This document shows, piece after piece, positions 9,678 to 18,381 of a stretch of DNA of 64,000 nt (positions are counted from its first letter, which is position 1; each line of letters begins with the position of its first letter). Under the pieces are notes generated by a model. It made no database searches. It was not told where the DNA came from and saw only the letters and a program-made list of their open reading frames with translations. Source of the DNA: Acinetobacter rongchengensis (GTDB lineage Bacteria; Pseudomonadota; Gammaproteobacteria; Pseudomonadales; Moraxellaceae). The stretch lies in assembly GCF_003611475.1 (NCBI RefSeq), contig NZ_RAXT01000008.1, positions 1 through 64,000 on the forward strand. The letters are read 5' to 3'. Made by a program: the position numbers and the translations under genes.

Positions 9678-10145
9678 TTATTCAGCCTCTCTAATCCTTT
9701 CAGCCAACTTCGCCAACGCTTCATCATCCGCTCGCTGAAAATCATGCGAAGAAATATAACCCTCGTACTGCTCAAAATATTTATCAACATTCGAGTTCAC
9801 AGCTTGCCAATTTTCATGTACTTGTTTAGTACCATGCATGGGAAATAATTTGGCATGCACATGATCTACACCAAAACCTTCAAACACCATCGCAGTGCGC
9901 CCAACATCGTCAAAAAAGCTATCTAATTTTTTGGCAACTTTCTTTGAATACAAAACCAAATCGCTCAATACATCATCGTCCAAATCAAATGCATAACTTG
10001 AATAATGCTGTTTCGGAATCACCACAGTTGCGCCTAAAGTATTGGGAAATATGGTGAGGAATGCCATAAAATTATCATTACTATCAATCAGATGGTGTGG
10101 CAATTCATTTTTTATAATTTTGCAAAATATACAAGACTCACTCAT
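9678..10145 (-). CDS. HIT-family nucleotide hydrolase/transferase
   Basis: 155 residues. The N-terminal CIFCKIIKNELPHH segment and the C-terminal active-site stretch GVDHVHAKLFPMHG define a histidine-triad protein; the family hydrolyses dinucleoside polyphosphates or nucleoside phosphoramidates. The first two histidines of the triad, including the middle nucleophile, are present, but the third position is Lys (H-V-H-A-K), so this is a variant branch and the exact substrate is open. It converges on the orphan antitoxin gene and lies close downstream of the GGDEF gene in the same direction (57 bases). Confidence 0.88.
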   Translation of the reverse strand: MSESCIFCKIIKNELPHHLIDSNDNFMAFLTIFPNTLGATVVIPKQHYSSYAFDLDDDVLSDLVLYSKKVAKKLDSFFDDVGRTAMVFEGFGVDHVHAKLFPMHGTKQVHENWQAVNSNVDKYFEQYEGYISSHDFQRADDEALAKLAERIREAE

Positions 10146-10202
10146 TTTTTATCCTATACCAATAGAAAAAATTCTAATTACTCAAACCATATAAATTAGC
10201 TG

Positions 10203-11915
10203 TCATCCGACAACTTTATTTCTACCCTGCGTTTTTGCTTTGAATAAAGAAGCATCAGCGCGACTAAACAAAGCTTCCCAATTCTCAGCTCCTGTCGCCA
10301 CCCCAATGCTGACAGAAACTTTTAATTTTTCAGATGATGCAGGCAAAGCAATCTGTAACCGAGAAACATCGGCCAAAATGCTTTCTGCAATTTGTAAAAT
10401 CCAATTGCGTTCAGAATTAGCAATTAAAATTAAGAACTCATCACCACCAAAACGCACAATTAAATCTGTTTGAGAAATATTAGCCTTTAAACATTGCGCA
10501 ATTTCAACAATAACCAAATCACCTAAAATATGTCCAAATTGATCATTCACACGCTTAAAATTATCAATATCGACAATAATTAAACTGAGTTTTTGAAACT
10601 GATTGGGCTTGGCTTGTGCATTTTTGAGATAAGCTTCTAATCCCAAACGATTAGAAACACCACTTAAACTGTCTGTATTGGCAATATTTTTTAACTGAAA
10701 CTCAAGAATATCTCTTTGTCTCAACATTTCTTTTAACTTATCAATCGCATCGGTTAAATTATATGCTTCTTTATTTTGCGAAACGACAATATCAGCTTGA
10801 TCACGCTCATAGATTTGAAATAATTCTTCAATCATATGTTGAGCCTGAATTAAAGGCTCAAATAATTTTCTCCGTGTATACAGCATGGTAAAAAATGCGA
10901 CAGTGAGCAATAAAATAGAAATAAGCAAAATAAGAAAGAACTGGTGTTGTGCTGACTGCATTTGTCGCTGAGCTTCTAAACTATGCATTTCCAGTAAATA
11001 AGCTTGTAAATCGATAATTGAAGTAAATTTATCCACCATTGCATCAGTAACTTGATTGGCATTTAATGAATAAGCTTGCTTATTTTCACTTTGTAGTATG
11101 AGTTGATTGACGATCGGAAGTGCTTGATCAATAAAACGAAGTTTTACTTGTTCATGTAATTCAAGATATTTTGTTGTTTTCAATGATTCTGGCTGTATGG
11201 TATCCATTAATCGCCATAAATATTTCACTTGTTCCTGTGTTTGTAATGAACGAATTTTATTAAACTCTGGAATAGGTTCTGCAAAGCTCAAAGGCGCCAT
11301 AATATTAGACGCTACCCGACCAGCTTGGTCTCGCAAATCCGCTAAAATCAGGACAATAGAAGCATAGTCCGTCACTTCACTATTTTTTTGTTTTGAGTCA
11401 ATAATGAGTTGTTGCAATATAGCTCTACAACCATCCCAAGCATGGAACATATCACGAATAGCGTGATCCATGACTATGGATTTACGTGCATCTTTTGGTG
11501 TGGCAATATAGCTATCCACCTGTTTACGTGCAAAATTTAAATCATTTCTGAGTTGCACATCAACTTGTTTTGCCAATGCAGGAAAACCTGCTTGCTGCAA
11601 AGTGTGCACAGTTAAATCTATCTGCTTATTCACCCCCTCACGATACTCTTTTAATTCTTTGATTCGGATTGGCAATTCTTCCCTACTACTTGCCATGGCT
11701 TTATTAGAAGGTGCCCTTTCACGAGATATTTTATTCGATGTTTCGGCAAATATACGCAAATTCTGAATATCGACCAATGATCGATGTAATTTCACGTATT
11801 CTTGATAACTTTGAACAATTTGAGGAATAGCAATTAATAACACAGACAAAATAATAACGAACATGAAAATGAGCAGGCGTGCGCTAATCTGTTCTGAACG
11901 TAATTTCTGCTCCAT
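10203..11915 (-). CDS. Membrane diguanylate cyclase (GGDEF domain)
   Basis: The frame extends to a GTG at 11966. I prefer the ATG at 11915 (570 residues, MEQKLRSEQ), which puts a short basic tail before the first membrane helix (LLIFMFVIILSVLLIAI). A helical sensor region of about 300 residues, probably periplasmic, follows, then a second helix (FFLILLISILLLTVAFF), a coiled-coil linker and a C-terminal GGDEF domain with intact RFGGDEF. It should make cyclic di-GMP from two GTP. The product-inhibition I-site (RxxD just before GGDEF) reads SQTD, so allosteric feedback is probably absent. The ligand is unknown. Neither candidate start has a strong ribosome-binding site. Confidence 0.9.
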   Translation of the reverse strand: MEQKLRSEQISARLLIFMFVIILSVLLIAIPQIVQSYQEYVKLHRSLVDIQNLRIFAETSNKISRERAPSNKAMASSREELPIRIKELKEYREGVNKQIDLTVHTLQQAGFPALAKQVDVQLRNDLNFARKQVDSYIATPKDARKSIVMDHAIRDMFHAWDGCRAILQQLIIDSKQKNSEVTDYASIVLILADLRDQAGRVASNIMAPLSFAEPIPEFNKIRSLQTQEQVKYLWRLMDTIQPESLKTTKYLELHEQVKLRFIDQALPIVNQLILQSENKQAYSLNANQVTDAMVDKFTSIIDLQAYLLEMHSLEAQRQMQSAQHQFFLILLISILLLTVAFFTMLYTRRKLFEPLIQAQHMIEELFQIYERDQADIVVSQNKEAYNLTDAIDKLKEMLRQRDILEFQLKNIANTDSLSGVSNRLGLEAYLKNAQAKPNQFQKLSLIIVDIDNFKRVNDQFGHILGDLVIVEIAQCLKANISQTDLIVRFGGDEFLILIANSERNWILQIAESILADVSRLQIALPASSEKLKVSVSIGVATGAENWEALFSRADASLFKAKTQGRNKVVG

Positions 11916-12197
11916 CTTCACGGTTCCATTGGAAGCTGTATTTTTGATCAACAAAAAACTTATCACCTTAATCTTACAAGATATTTAGACAGATGTTGAC
12001 TAAAATTTTTAAAATTAAAAAGAATGACTATTCACTTGATGACCCAACCAACAATTGAATGAAAAATATACATTCAAACCATAATATTTTTTCTAAATTT
12101 TCACACTAAACTTAAAAAAAAAGCCTGCTTTCATCCACTTATTTAGTGTTTCAAATTAGAATCGTTTTTTCAGATAACAAATATAAGAAATTAACAT

Positions 12198-12226
12198 TTT
12201 ACATATAAGTAGAATGTACATAGAAT
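12198..12226 (+). promoter_or_regulatory. Candidate promoter of small RNA A
   Basis: TTTACA (12198-12203), 17-base spacer, TAGAAT (12221-12226). Predicted start near 12233, just before a 7-bp inverted repeat. Confidence 0.5.
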
Positions 12227-12232
12227 GGAAAA

Positions 12233-12320
12233 ACAAATAGAGATACAAACGAAATATCACTATTTGAAAATACACACCTTTTTATGCCCAGTTAACCCCC
12301 AATAAACTGGGCATTTTTTT
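12233..12320 (+). ncRNA. Candidate small RNA A (about 88 nt), between the GGDEF and beta-lactamase genes
   Basis: A stand-alone transcription unit in a gap that contains no gene on this strand: a promoter with optimal spacing, a 5' stem CAAATAG / CTATTTG (12234-12240 and 12260-12266), a single-stranded stretch with ACACCTTTTT (able to pair with purine-rich ribosome-binding sites), and a strong terminator (12285-12320). Both neighbouring genes run leftward, so the rightward terminator has no other obvious client. No significant reading frame. I do not recognise it as a known RNA family. Confidence 0.45.
12285..12320 (+). terminator. Rightward intrinsic terminator with no upstream gene
   Basis: TGCCCAGTT (12285-12293) / AACTGGGCA (12305-12313) followed by seven T. 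The reverse direction lacks a T-run, so it does not suit the leftward beta-lactamase gene. Confidence 0.8.
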
Positions 12321-12330
12321 AATTTTAAAT

Positions 12331-13173
<843 letters not shown>

Positions 13174-13269
13174 TTACTCTGATGAATAAGGACTTATATT
13201 CTTATCTTACTCTCAAATATTAATTCGATATTTTGTATTTTTTTAAATTGTATATCATTCCACATTTAC

Positions 13270-13292
13270 TTTTGCATCATTATGATGCAAAA
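13270..13292. promoter_or_regulatory. Perfect 11-bp palindrome overlapping a -10-like hexamer
   Basis: TTTTGCATCAT, one T, then ATGATGCAAAA. The rightward TATGAT at 13281-13286 inside it could be the -10 of small RNA C, but a good -35 is not evident. The shape fits a dimeric regulator site between the divergent bla and downstream transcripts. Confidence 0.45.
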
Positions 13293-13398
13293 TGCACTCA
13301 ATTAGGGCGATTTAGTTTTATTTATCAGCAAAAATAGCTAAATCTTCCTCAGGTTTTGGCGAAAAATCCCAAATTTGAATAAAATTTGGGATTTTTTT
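13293..13398 (+). ncRNA. Candidate small RNA C (about 105 nt), upstream of the beta-lactamase gene
   Basis: Rightward unit with no coding frame: a hairpin GATTTAG / CTAAATC (13309-13315 and 13338-13344), a single-stranded segment containing TTCCTC, and a very stable terminator (13364-13398). The start is placed just after TATGAT in the palindrome at 13270-13292 and is uncertain. The nearest rightward gene, omp33-36, begins over 600 bases beyond the terminator, so this is not its leader. Confidence 0.35.
13364..13398 (+). terminator. Strong intrinsic terminator in the bla-omp33 gap
   Basis: Perfect 13-bp stem AAATCCCAAATTT (13364-13376) / AAATTTGGGATTT (13382-13394), 5-base loop, then a T-run. 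Five A precede it, so it may also work weakly leftward. Confidence 0.85.
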
Positions 13399-13510
13399 AT
13401 GATAAAAATCATACAATTATTAGCATCATAAAAATTCTAAATATATTCAAAACATGACATTCAAAATGATTATTTTGCTTTTATTTATCTATTAAGTATC
13501 AATTTTTAGA

Positions 13511-13592
13511 CAAAAAAAACTCAACTTTGGGGAAAGTTGAGCATATAAACTTTAAAACTGGGAGAAAATTCTTTTAAACCAGTGAACTTTCT
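13511..13592 (-). ncRNA. Candidate small RNA B (about 80 nt), reverse strand of the bla-omp33 gap
   Basis: Complete small transcription unit on the reverse strand: promoter (13599-13627) with exact 17-base spacing, predicted start near 13592, a first hairpin ACTGG / CCAGT with an inner AAAA/TTTT stem (13557-13583), a CU-rich stretch TTTTCTCCCAG, and a terminator with eight T. No gene precedes it on this strand for 450 bases. The TTTTCTCC stretch could pair with ribosome-binding sites, which is typical of regulatory RNAs. I do not recognise a known family. Confidence 0.5.
13512..13541 (-). terminator. Reverse-strand intrinsic terminator of small RNA B
   Basis: CTCAACTTT (13520-13528) / AAAGTTGAG (13533-13541), GGGG loop. 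Read leftward it ends in eight T (the A-run at 13512-13519). Confidence 0.85.
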
Positions 13593-13598
13593 TGATCA

Positions 13599-13627
13599 AT
13601 TATGTGAAATATATCTAACATTGTAAA
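13599..13627 (-). promoter_or_regulatory. Candidate promoter of small RNA B
   Basis: On the reverse strand TTTACA (13627-13622), 17-base spacer, CATAAT (13604-13599). Confidence 0.5.
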
Positions 13628-13997
13628 GATGATTAAACAAATAAATACCGAATGAATTATCGAGATTTTATATTATTTAGATTTAATTATCATTTTTGTA
13701 TTTTTATATAGAATAACTCACTTATTGTGCCTAAAATAGGCGAAAGCATCATAAATAATGATCATTAAATAACAGCCTCAATTGTTAATACCAATTAATA
13801 AACACAAAAACAACAATAAAACCAATCTTAAAATTTTATTTTTTGTCATCATTTTTTAACAAAATGTATTTTAGAACGATTTTATTTAGTTGTTATGATT
13901 CATTTTTTTATGGGTTGACTTTAAATGATTCGAATGCCTATTTTTCAACCACAATTTTTCTGAGTATTTCTCAAGTCTTCAATGTCCTTAAACATCA

Positions 13998-14025
13998 TTG
14001 ACTTAATATTTTGTTACAATACAAT
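13998..14025 (+). promoter_or_regulatory. Promoter of omp33-36
   Basis: TTGACT (13998-14003), 16-base spacer, TACAAT (14020-14025). This would give a leader of about 30 bases before the ATG at 14064. Confidence 0.7.
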
Positions 14026-14063
14026 GCCGTGTGTTTCACCAATTTATCCTCTTGGAAAAGATT

Positions 14064-14960
14064 ATGAAAAAACTCGGTTTAGCCACTGCTCTATTATTAG
14101 CCATGACCGGCGCTCAAGCATACCAATTCGAAGTTCAAGGTCAATCAGAGTACATCGATACGACTGTAAATGACAAAGACTTTACTGGTGGTCTTCAAGG
14201 TACTTTCTACTTCAAAGATGTTGACTCTTCAAAAGGTCCATTGGCTGAAGCGGCGTTCTTAAACCAAGCATCTAACCTATCTTTAGCGTATAACTACGGT
14301 GAATTAGGTTCAAATGGTATCGACGTTATTGCACATAACTACGGTGCAAAAGCAGAAGCTTACCTTCCTACACCATACGTACCTGTATACGCTAGTGCTT
14401 CTTATAGCCATACTATCCTTGACAGCAAGAACGACAATGCTTCTGATGATCAAGGCGATCGTTATGCATTAGAAGTTGGTGCTTTAGCAACAAACAACTT
14501 CTTAGTTGCTGTTGGTTATACAAGTGCTGCTGACCAAGCTGCTATTGATGCATTCAACGTTATGGGTAACGGCGTTGCTAAAGCAACTGCTGAAGCTGTA
14601 ACGATTGGCGAAGACCAAGATGCGATCACTGCACGTACTAAATACGTTGGTGGTATCGATGGTACAAACATGGCTGTTGGTTTTGAATCTGGCATTATCT
14701 ATGGTGATGCTACTGCATACCAATTGAAAACAGATTTGTATTTAAATCCTAAACTAAGCGTTGGTGCTTCTTATGCTGCTTCTAGCTACGAAGGTACACC
14801 TGATTCAGCTTGGGGTGCAAATGTAAACTACTTCATCACACCTGCAATTGCTGTAGGCGCAAGCTATGTAAATGCGAACTACCAAGCAAATAAAGGCGAA
14901 GCTGTTGATTTTGCTGGCGATACGCAAACTGTTGGCGTAAATGCTAAATTCCGTTTCTAA
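14064..14960 (+). CDS. omp33-36: Omp33-36-type outer-membrane porin
   Basis: 298 residues from the ATG at 14064; the frame opens upstream at 14031, but only this ATG has GGAAAAG in place and a clean signal peptide (MKKLGLATALLLAMTGAQA, cleaved before YQFEV). The sequence closely matches my recollection of A. baumannii Omp33-36 (GTFYFKDVDSSKGPLAEAAFLNQASN). The alternating beta-strand pattern and terminal Phe (KFRF) mark a beta-barrel. The A. baumannii protein is a water channel and virulence factor linked to carbapenem susceptibility. It has its own promoter and terminator. Two diverged paralogues lie at 38541 and 39720. Confidence 0.92.
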   Translation: MKKLGLATALLLAMTGAQAYQFEVQGQSEYIDTTVNDKDFTGGLQGTFYFKDVDSSKGPLAEAAFLNQASNLSLAYNYGELGSNGIDVIAHNYGAKAEAYLPTPYVPVYASASYSHTILDSKNDNASDDQGDRYALEVGALATNNFLVAVGYTSAADQAAIDAFNVMGNGVAKATAEAVTIGEDQDAITARTKYVGGIDGTNMAVGFESGIIYGDATAYQLKTDLYLNPKLSVGASYAASSYEGTPDSAWGANVNYFITPAIAVGASYVNANYQANKGEAVDFAGDTQTVGVNAKFRF

Positions 14961-15058
14961 GCGATTAGAAATTGAAGAAAAATTTGTTATCAATCTTTTT
15001 GAACACTATAAAACTCGATTGAGATCATCAATAGTTTTATATTTACAATAGATTGATA

Positions 15059-15094
15059 AAAAAGCCCCAACTGAATTCAGTTGGGGCTTTTTTT
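15059..15094. terminator. Bidirectional terminator, omp33-36 / BCCT transporter
   Basis: GCCCCAACTGAA / TTCAGTTGGGGC palindrome (15064-15087) with an A-run before and T-run after. It serves omp33-36 and may also act for the leftward transporter gene. Confidence 0.9.
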
Positions 15095-15321
15095 ATGCTC
15101 ATCTCAAAAAATACATTTCATACATGAACATTTAAAATATATTTAAAAAAAATATTCCCGTATTTAATCAATCTTATTTCTTGACCTGACTGCTGAAATG
15201 AAATCATTAATTAGAAAGAATGCATCGCTTGCAGATGGATAGAGCGCCTCAAATTATTCAATCACCAAAAGCAAAGAAGAGATACTGTACTTTTGAAGAT
15301 TGAATATTCTATAAAATGAAT

Positions 15322-17289
15322 TTAATTTCTCACGATATTTAAGAAATATAAATGACGTTCGTATTGATCGATAATATCCTGTAGTAAGTCTTCCTGTGTC
15401 CACTCCATGACATCGTAATTCTGCCCACCCTCTTTTAAAAAGACTTCTGCTTGATAAAAATCATCACTCACTTGATGTTGCTCATTTATCATAAAACTAG
15501 GTGCCACCGTTTTTCGGGCAATCACTTTGTAAATAAAATTAAACTCATCATGGTGATCTACACTCAATTGAACACCATCTTCTACAGGGTTAATGAGGAC
15601 ATTCAAATTACGGCGTTTAAATTCAAAACGTACACTTTCAAAAGCTTGAATCACATCATGTTGAATATAGTGCTGCACTTCGACCAAACTATGTGGGTAA
15701 TGCATGATCAAGCCTAAACGCTGTTGCCAACTGCGTGGATTTTGCACAGCTCGCGGTGTGATCCTTGCTTCTTGCAAAGCCTGCATTTTGGTCACATCTA
15801 AGCGTAAAGCTTTGAGTAATCCCCAACACAATAACAACATGATCAGTGTAAATGGTAAAGCACTCATCATCGTAGCGGATTGCAGTGCGCCCAAACCACC
15901 GACCATCAAAAGAATGATGGATAATACAGCCATTAATGCTGTCCAAAACAAACGTTGCCATATCGGTGAGTGTTCAGTTTTAGCGGTTAAATAATCTGCA
16001 ACCAAAGCACCAGAGTCAGCAGATGTGACAAAAAATAGAATCACCAAAACTGTCGCAATCAGGCTGGAAATAGTTGCAAATGGTAAATGAGTTAAAAACT
16101 CAAATAATGCAACTGATGAATCTTTTTGTACTGCGTCGATTAGCCCGACTTGCCCTTGTTCAAGGATACTGAATAATGCGGCATTGCCCATGAAACCCAT
16201 CCAAATCAGGGTAAAACCTGTAGGAATAAGTAACACACCAACAATAAACTCACGAATCGTACGCCCTTTAGAAACTCGAGCGATAAACATACCCACAAAT
16301 GGTGACCAAGAAATCCACCATGCCCAATACATGATCGTCCAACCACCAATCCAACCATTTGATTGATAGGCATATAAATTAAAGGTCATTGTGAAAAGAT
16401 TGGAAATATATTGCCCAGCACTTTGAATGGTGGCTTGCAGAATATAAATACTTGAACTGGCTAAGAATACAAAACCCAATAGTAACAATGCCAATATCAA
16501 GTTGAGCTCAGAAAGGCGTTTAATGCCTTTATCTAAACCTAGAAAAACCGATAACGATGCTAAAATACTGACAAAAATAATCAATAAAATTTGACTAGAA
16601 ATACTATTTTCCCAGCCAAATAAATAATTTAAGCCTGAATTAATTTGAGTTACACCAAAGCCTAAAGTCGTGGCCACACCGAAAACCGTACCAATCGTGG
16701 CAAAGGTATCAACAGCATCGCCAATAGGGCCATAAATGCGTTGACCAATAATTGGGTATAAGCCCGAACGAACTTTGAGTGGTAAGTGATAACGAAACGT
16801 AAAATAAGCCAAAGTCAAACCGACGATGGCATAAATTGCCCAAGCATGCAGCCCCCAGTGAAAAAAGGTAATCCGCATCGCTTGTTGAGCAGATTGAATG
16901 GTTTGTGGATCACCTGTAGGCGGATTTACATAATGCATAACGGGTTCAGCCACCCCGAAAAACATTAACCCGATTCCCATACCCGCGGTAAAGAGCATCG
17001 CAAACCATGACGCATTACTATATTCAGGTTGACTATGATCAGGACCAAGTTTGATCTTACCCATATCAGATAAAGCGATCACAACCAAGACAATCAGAAA
17101 CACAGCGACTGATAATACATAAAACCAACTAAATGATGTGGTAATCCACTGGTTCATTTGCTGAGTGATCAGCTCAAACGCATTCGGCGCAAAAATAACA
17201 ATTGCTAGAAAAAGTGCAATAATTCCAACAGTACTTAAGAAAACATTTGGATTGGCATTCGCAAACCAAGTTGTTTTTTTGGAAGGCAT
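15322..17289 (-). CDS. BCCT-family (BetT-like) choline/betaine transporter
   Basis: 655 residues from the ATG at 17289, which has a strong GGGGGA five bases upstream; the longer frame (to 17313) lacks this. Twelve membrane helices fit the betaine/carnitine/choline transporter family, with the MGIGLMFFGVAEPVMHY and MYWAWWISWSPFVGMFIARVSKGRT stretches that carry the Trp box and sodium site. The long C-terminal cytoplasmic tail (about 130 residues) is typical of BetT and used in osmosensing. Choline is the most likely substrate, for glycine betaine synthesis; no bet genes are in the window, so this is by similarity only. Confidence 0.88.
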   Translation of the reverse strand: MPSKKTTWFANANPNVFLSTVGIIALFLAIVIFAPNAFELITQQMNQWITTSFSWFYVLSVAVFLIVLVVIALSDMGKIKLGPDHSQPEYSNASWFAMLFTAGMGIGLMFFGVAEPVMHYVNPPTGDPQTIQSAQQAMRITFFHWGLHAWAIYAIVGLTLAYFTFRYHLPLKVRSGLYPIIGQRIYGPIGDAVDTFATIGTVFGVATTLGFGVTQINSGLNYLFGWENSISSQILLIIFVSILASLSVFLGLDKGIKRLSELNLILALLLLGFVFLASSSIYILQATIQSAGQYISNLFTMTFNLYAYQSNGWIGGWTIMYWAWWISWSPFVGMFIARVSKGRTIREFIVGVLLIPTGFTLIWMGFMGNAALFSILEQGQVGLIDAVQKDSSVALFEFLTHLPFATISSLIATVLVILFFVTSADSGALVADYLTAKTEHSPIWQRLFWTALMAVLSIILLMVGGLGALQSATMMSALPFTLIMLLLCWGLLKALRLDVTKMQALQEARITPRAVQNPRSWQQRLGLIMHYPHSLVEVQHYIQHDVIQAFESVRFEFKRRNLNVLINPVEDGVQLSVDHHDEFNFIYKVIARKTVAPSFMINEQHQVSDDFYQAEVFLKEGGQNYDVMEWTQEDLLQDIIDQYERHLYFLNIVRN

Positions 17290-17351
17290 ATTTCCCCCAG
17301 TTTTTATATTCAACGGACAGACTTGTTAAAGTCGAAAAGGCATTCACAAAA

Positions 17352-17391
17352 GTGAAAAAAGACGAACCCTGTAGAACAACAATTGGGTTCG
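17352..17391 (-). terminator. Reverse-strand terminator after the ion-channel gene
   Basis: CGAACCC (17363-17369) / GGGTTCG (17385-17391). Read leftward it is followed by TCTTTTTTC. It separates the channel gene from the transporter gene in the same direction. Confidence 0.7.
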
Positions 17392-17452
17392 GGTCTATTA
17401 TAATTTAGATGACAATTTTCAGCAGTTTAGTAAGTGTAACAAGATTGCAACA

Positions 17453-18133
17453 CTATTCTTTAGGTCGAATTTTTATATATTGCAATGCGACTAGTCGCGA
17501 GACAATCAACGCAAAATACATTACACCACAAAACATTTGTAGCATCGCAATCACTCGTGCCGCAGGTGCAACAGGCATTAAATCTGACAACCCTGTTGCA
17601 GATTGCAAACTGAAACTTAGGAATAGAAGATCTAACCATGTTTGATAATCAGCAACATGATTGGGATTTTGGAAGCTTTGCGGAACAAGTAATTGGCAAA
17701 TGCTGTATAGAAAAGCAAATCCCCATGAAATTAATGTAAAAACGGCACCCGCAGCAAACAGCTCATCTTTGGTTAGATAACGATCTGCAAACATATAACG
17801 GATCAAACCATAAGCTGCACAAAAATAAGCTGCCGCTTCAAAGCAGTGCGTAAAGACCTGTAACGTAATTGAATGAAATCCAATTAACATTAAAAAAGAT
17901 AATAAAAAAGCACCTGTCACAAAGGTTAAACCTAACACCGTATATGTTGGGGTTTGGCGAATCACTTTGGCAATAATTAATAAGGCCAAGACCCCCAATA
18001 ACCATGTGAAAATTTGATAGCTTATACTGTCGTTGATATAGACAGATAAGATTAAGATAAACAATTGCACCAGCAGTAGCCATGCTGAGGGTAGTAATTT
18101 AAAGCCTTTCCAAAATTCGATCACTGAACGCAT
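17453..18133 (-). CDS. Two-pore-domain-type ion channel protein with atypical filter
   Basis: 226 residues with five or six hydrophobic helices. The last third reads as pore helix, filter and inner helix (LFLSFSLQSATGLSDLMPVAPAARVIAMLQMFCGVMY), which matches the Ion_trans_2 potassium-channel pore layout. The filter is TGLSD instead of the potassium signature TxGYGD, so selectivity may differ. There is no cytoplasmic regulatory (RCK) domain. The gene lies upstream of the BCCT transporter in the same direction but is separated by a terminator, so co-transcription is doubtful. An osmotic or membrane-potential role is only a guess. Confidence 0.75.
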   Translation of the reverse strand: MRSVIEFWKGFKLLPSAWLLLVQLFILILSVYINDSISYQIFTWLLGVLALLIIAKVIRQTPTYTVLGLTFVTGAFLLSFLMLIGFHSITLQVFTHCFEAAAYFCAAYGLIRYMFADRYLTKDELFAAGAVFTLISWGFAFLYSICQLLVPQSFQNPNHVADYQTWLDLLFLSFSLQSATGLSDLMPVAPAARVIAMLQMFCGVMYFALIVSRLVALQYIKIRPKE

Positions 18134-18328
18134 ATTTCTAGATTCTGTTTGTTTTTATCGTTTAAGAAGCTAACACATTTGGCAAGCGACATGAATCATT
18201 TTAAATATGGTTGGTGATCAAAATAATGAATAACTTAGTCGATGCTCATACACGAGCATCTATAATAAATACCCGAATAAATTTCTCAACGCCTTTCCAT
18301 TCAACACTTATGACTAACCTACATGCAT

Positions 18329-18352
18329 AAAAAAACACCTCCGAAGAGGTGC
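18329..18352 (-). terminator. Terminator of the yjcH-actP operon
   Basis: CACCTC (18336-18341) / GAGGTG (18346-18351) with a CGAA loop; read leftward it is followed by seven T. Confidence 0.85.
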
Positions 18353-18381
18353 TTTTAGGGGTTGATATTGTGATATTTCAA

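Noticed and set aside
9556-9738. 60-residue rightward frame after the antitoxin as its toxin
   Set aside because: It overlaps the antitoxin in another frame and the HIT gene antisense, has no PIN-domain features and no ribosome-binding site.
9678-10145. HIT protein as inactive because the third His of the triad is Lys
   Set aside because: The middle nucleophilic His is kept, and GalT-like branches also lack the third His, so loss of activity cannot be claimed.
18241-18260. GATGCTC / GAGCATC hairpin upstream of the ion-channel gene as a terminator
   Set aside because: No T-run on either strand; possibly an operator, but nothing else supports it.
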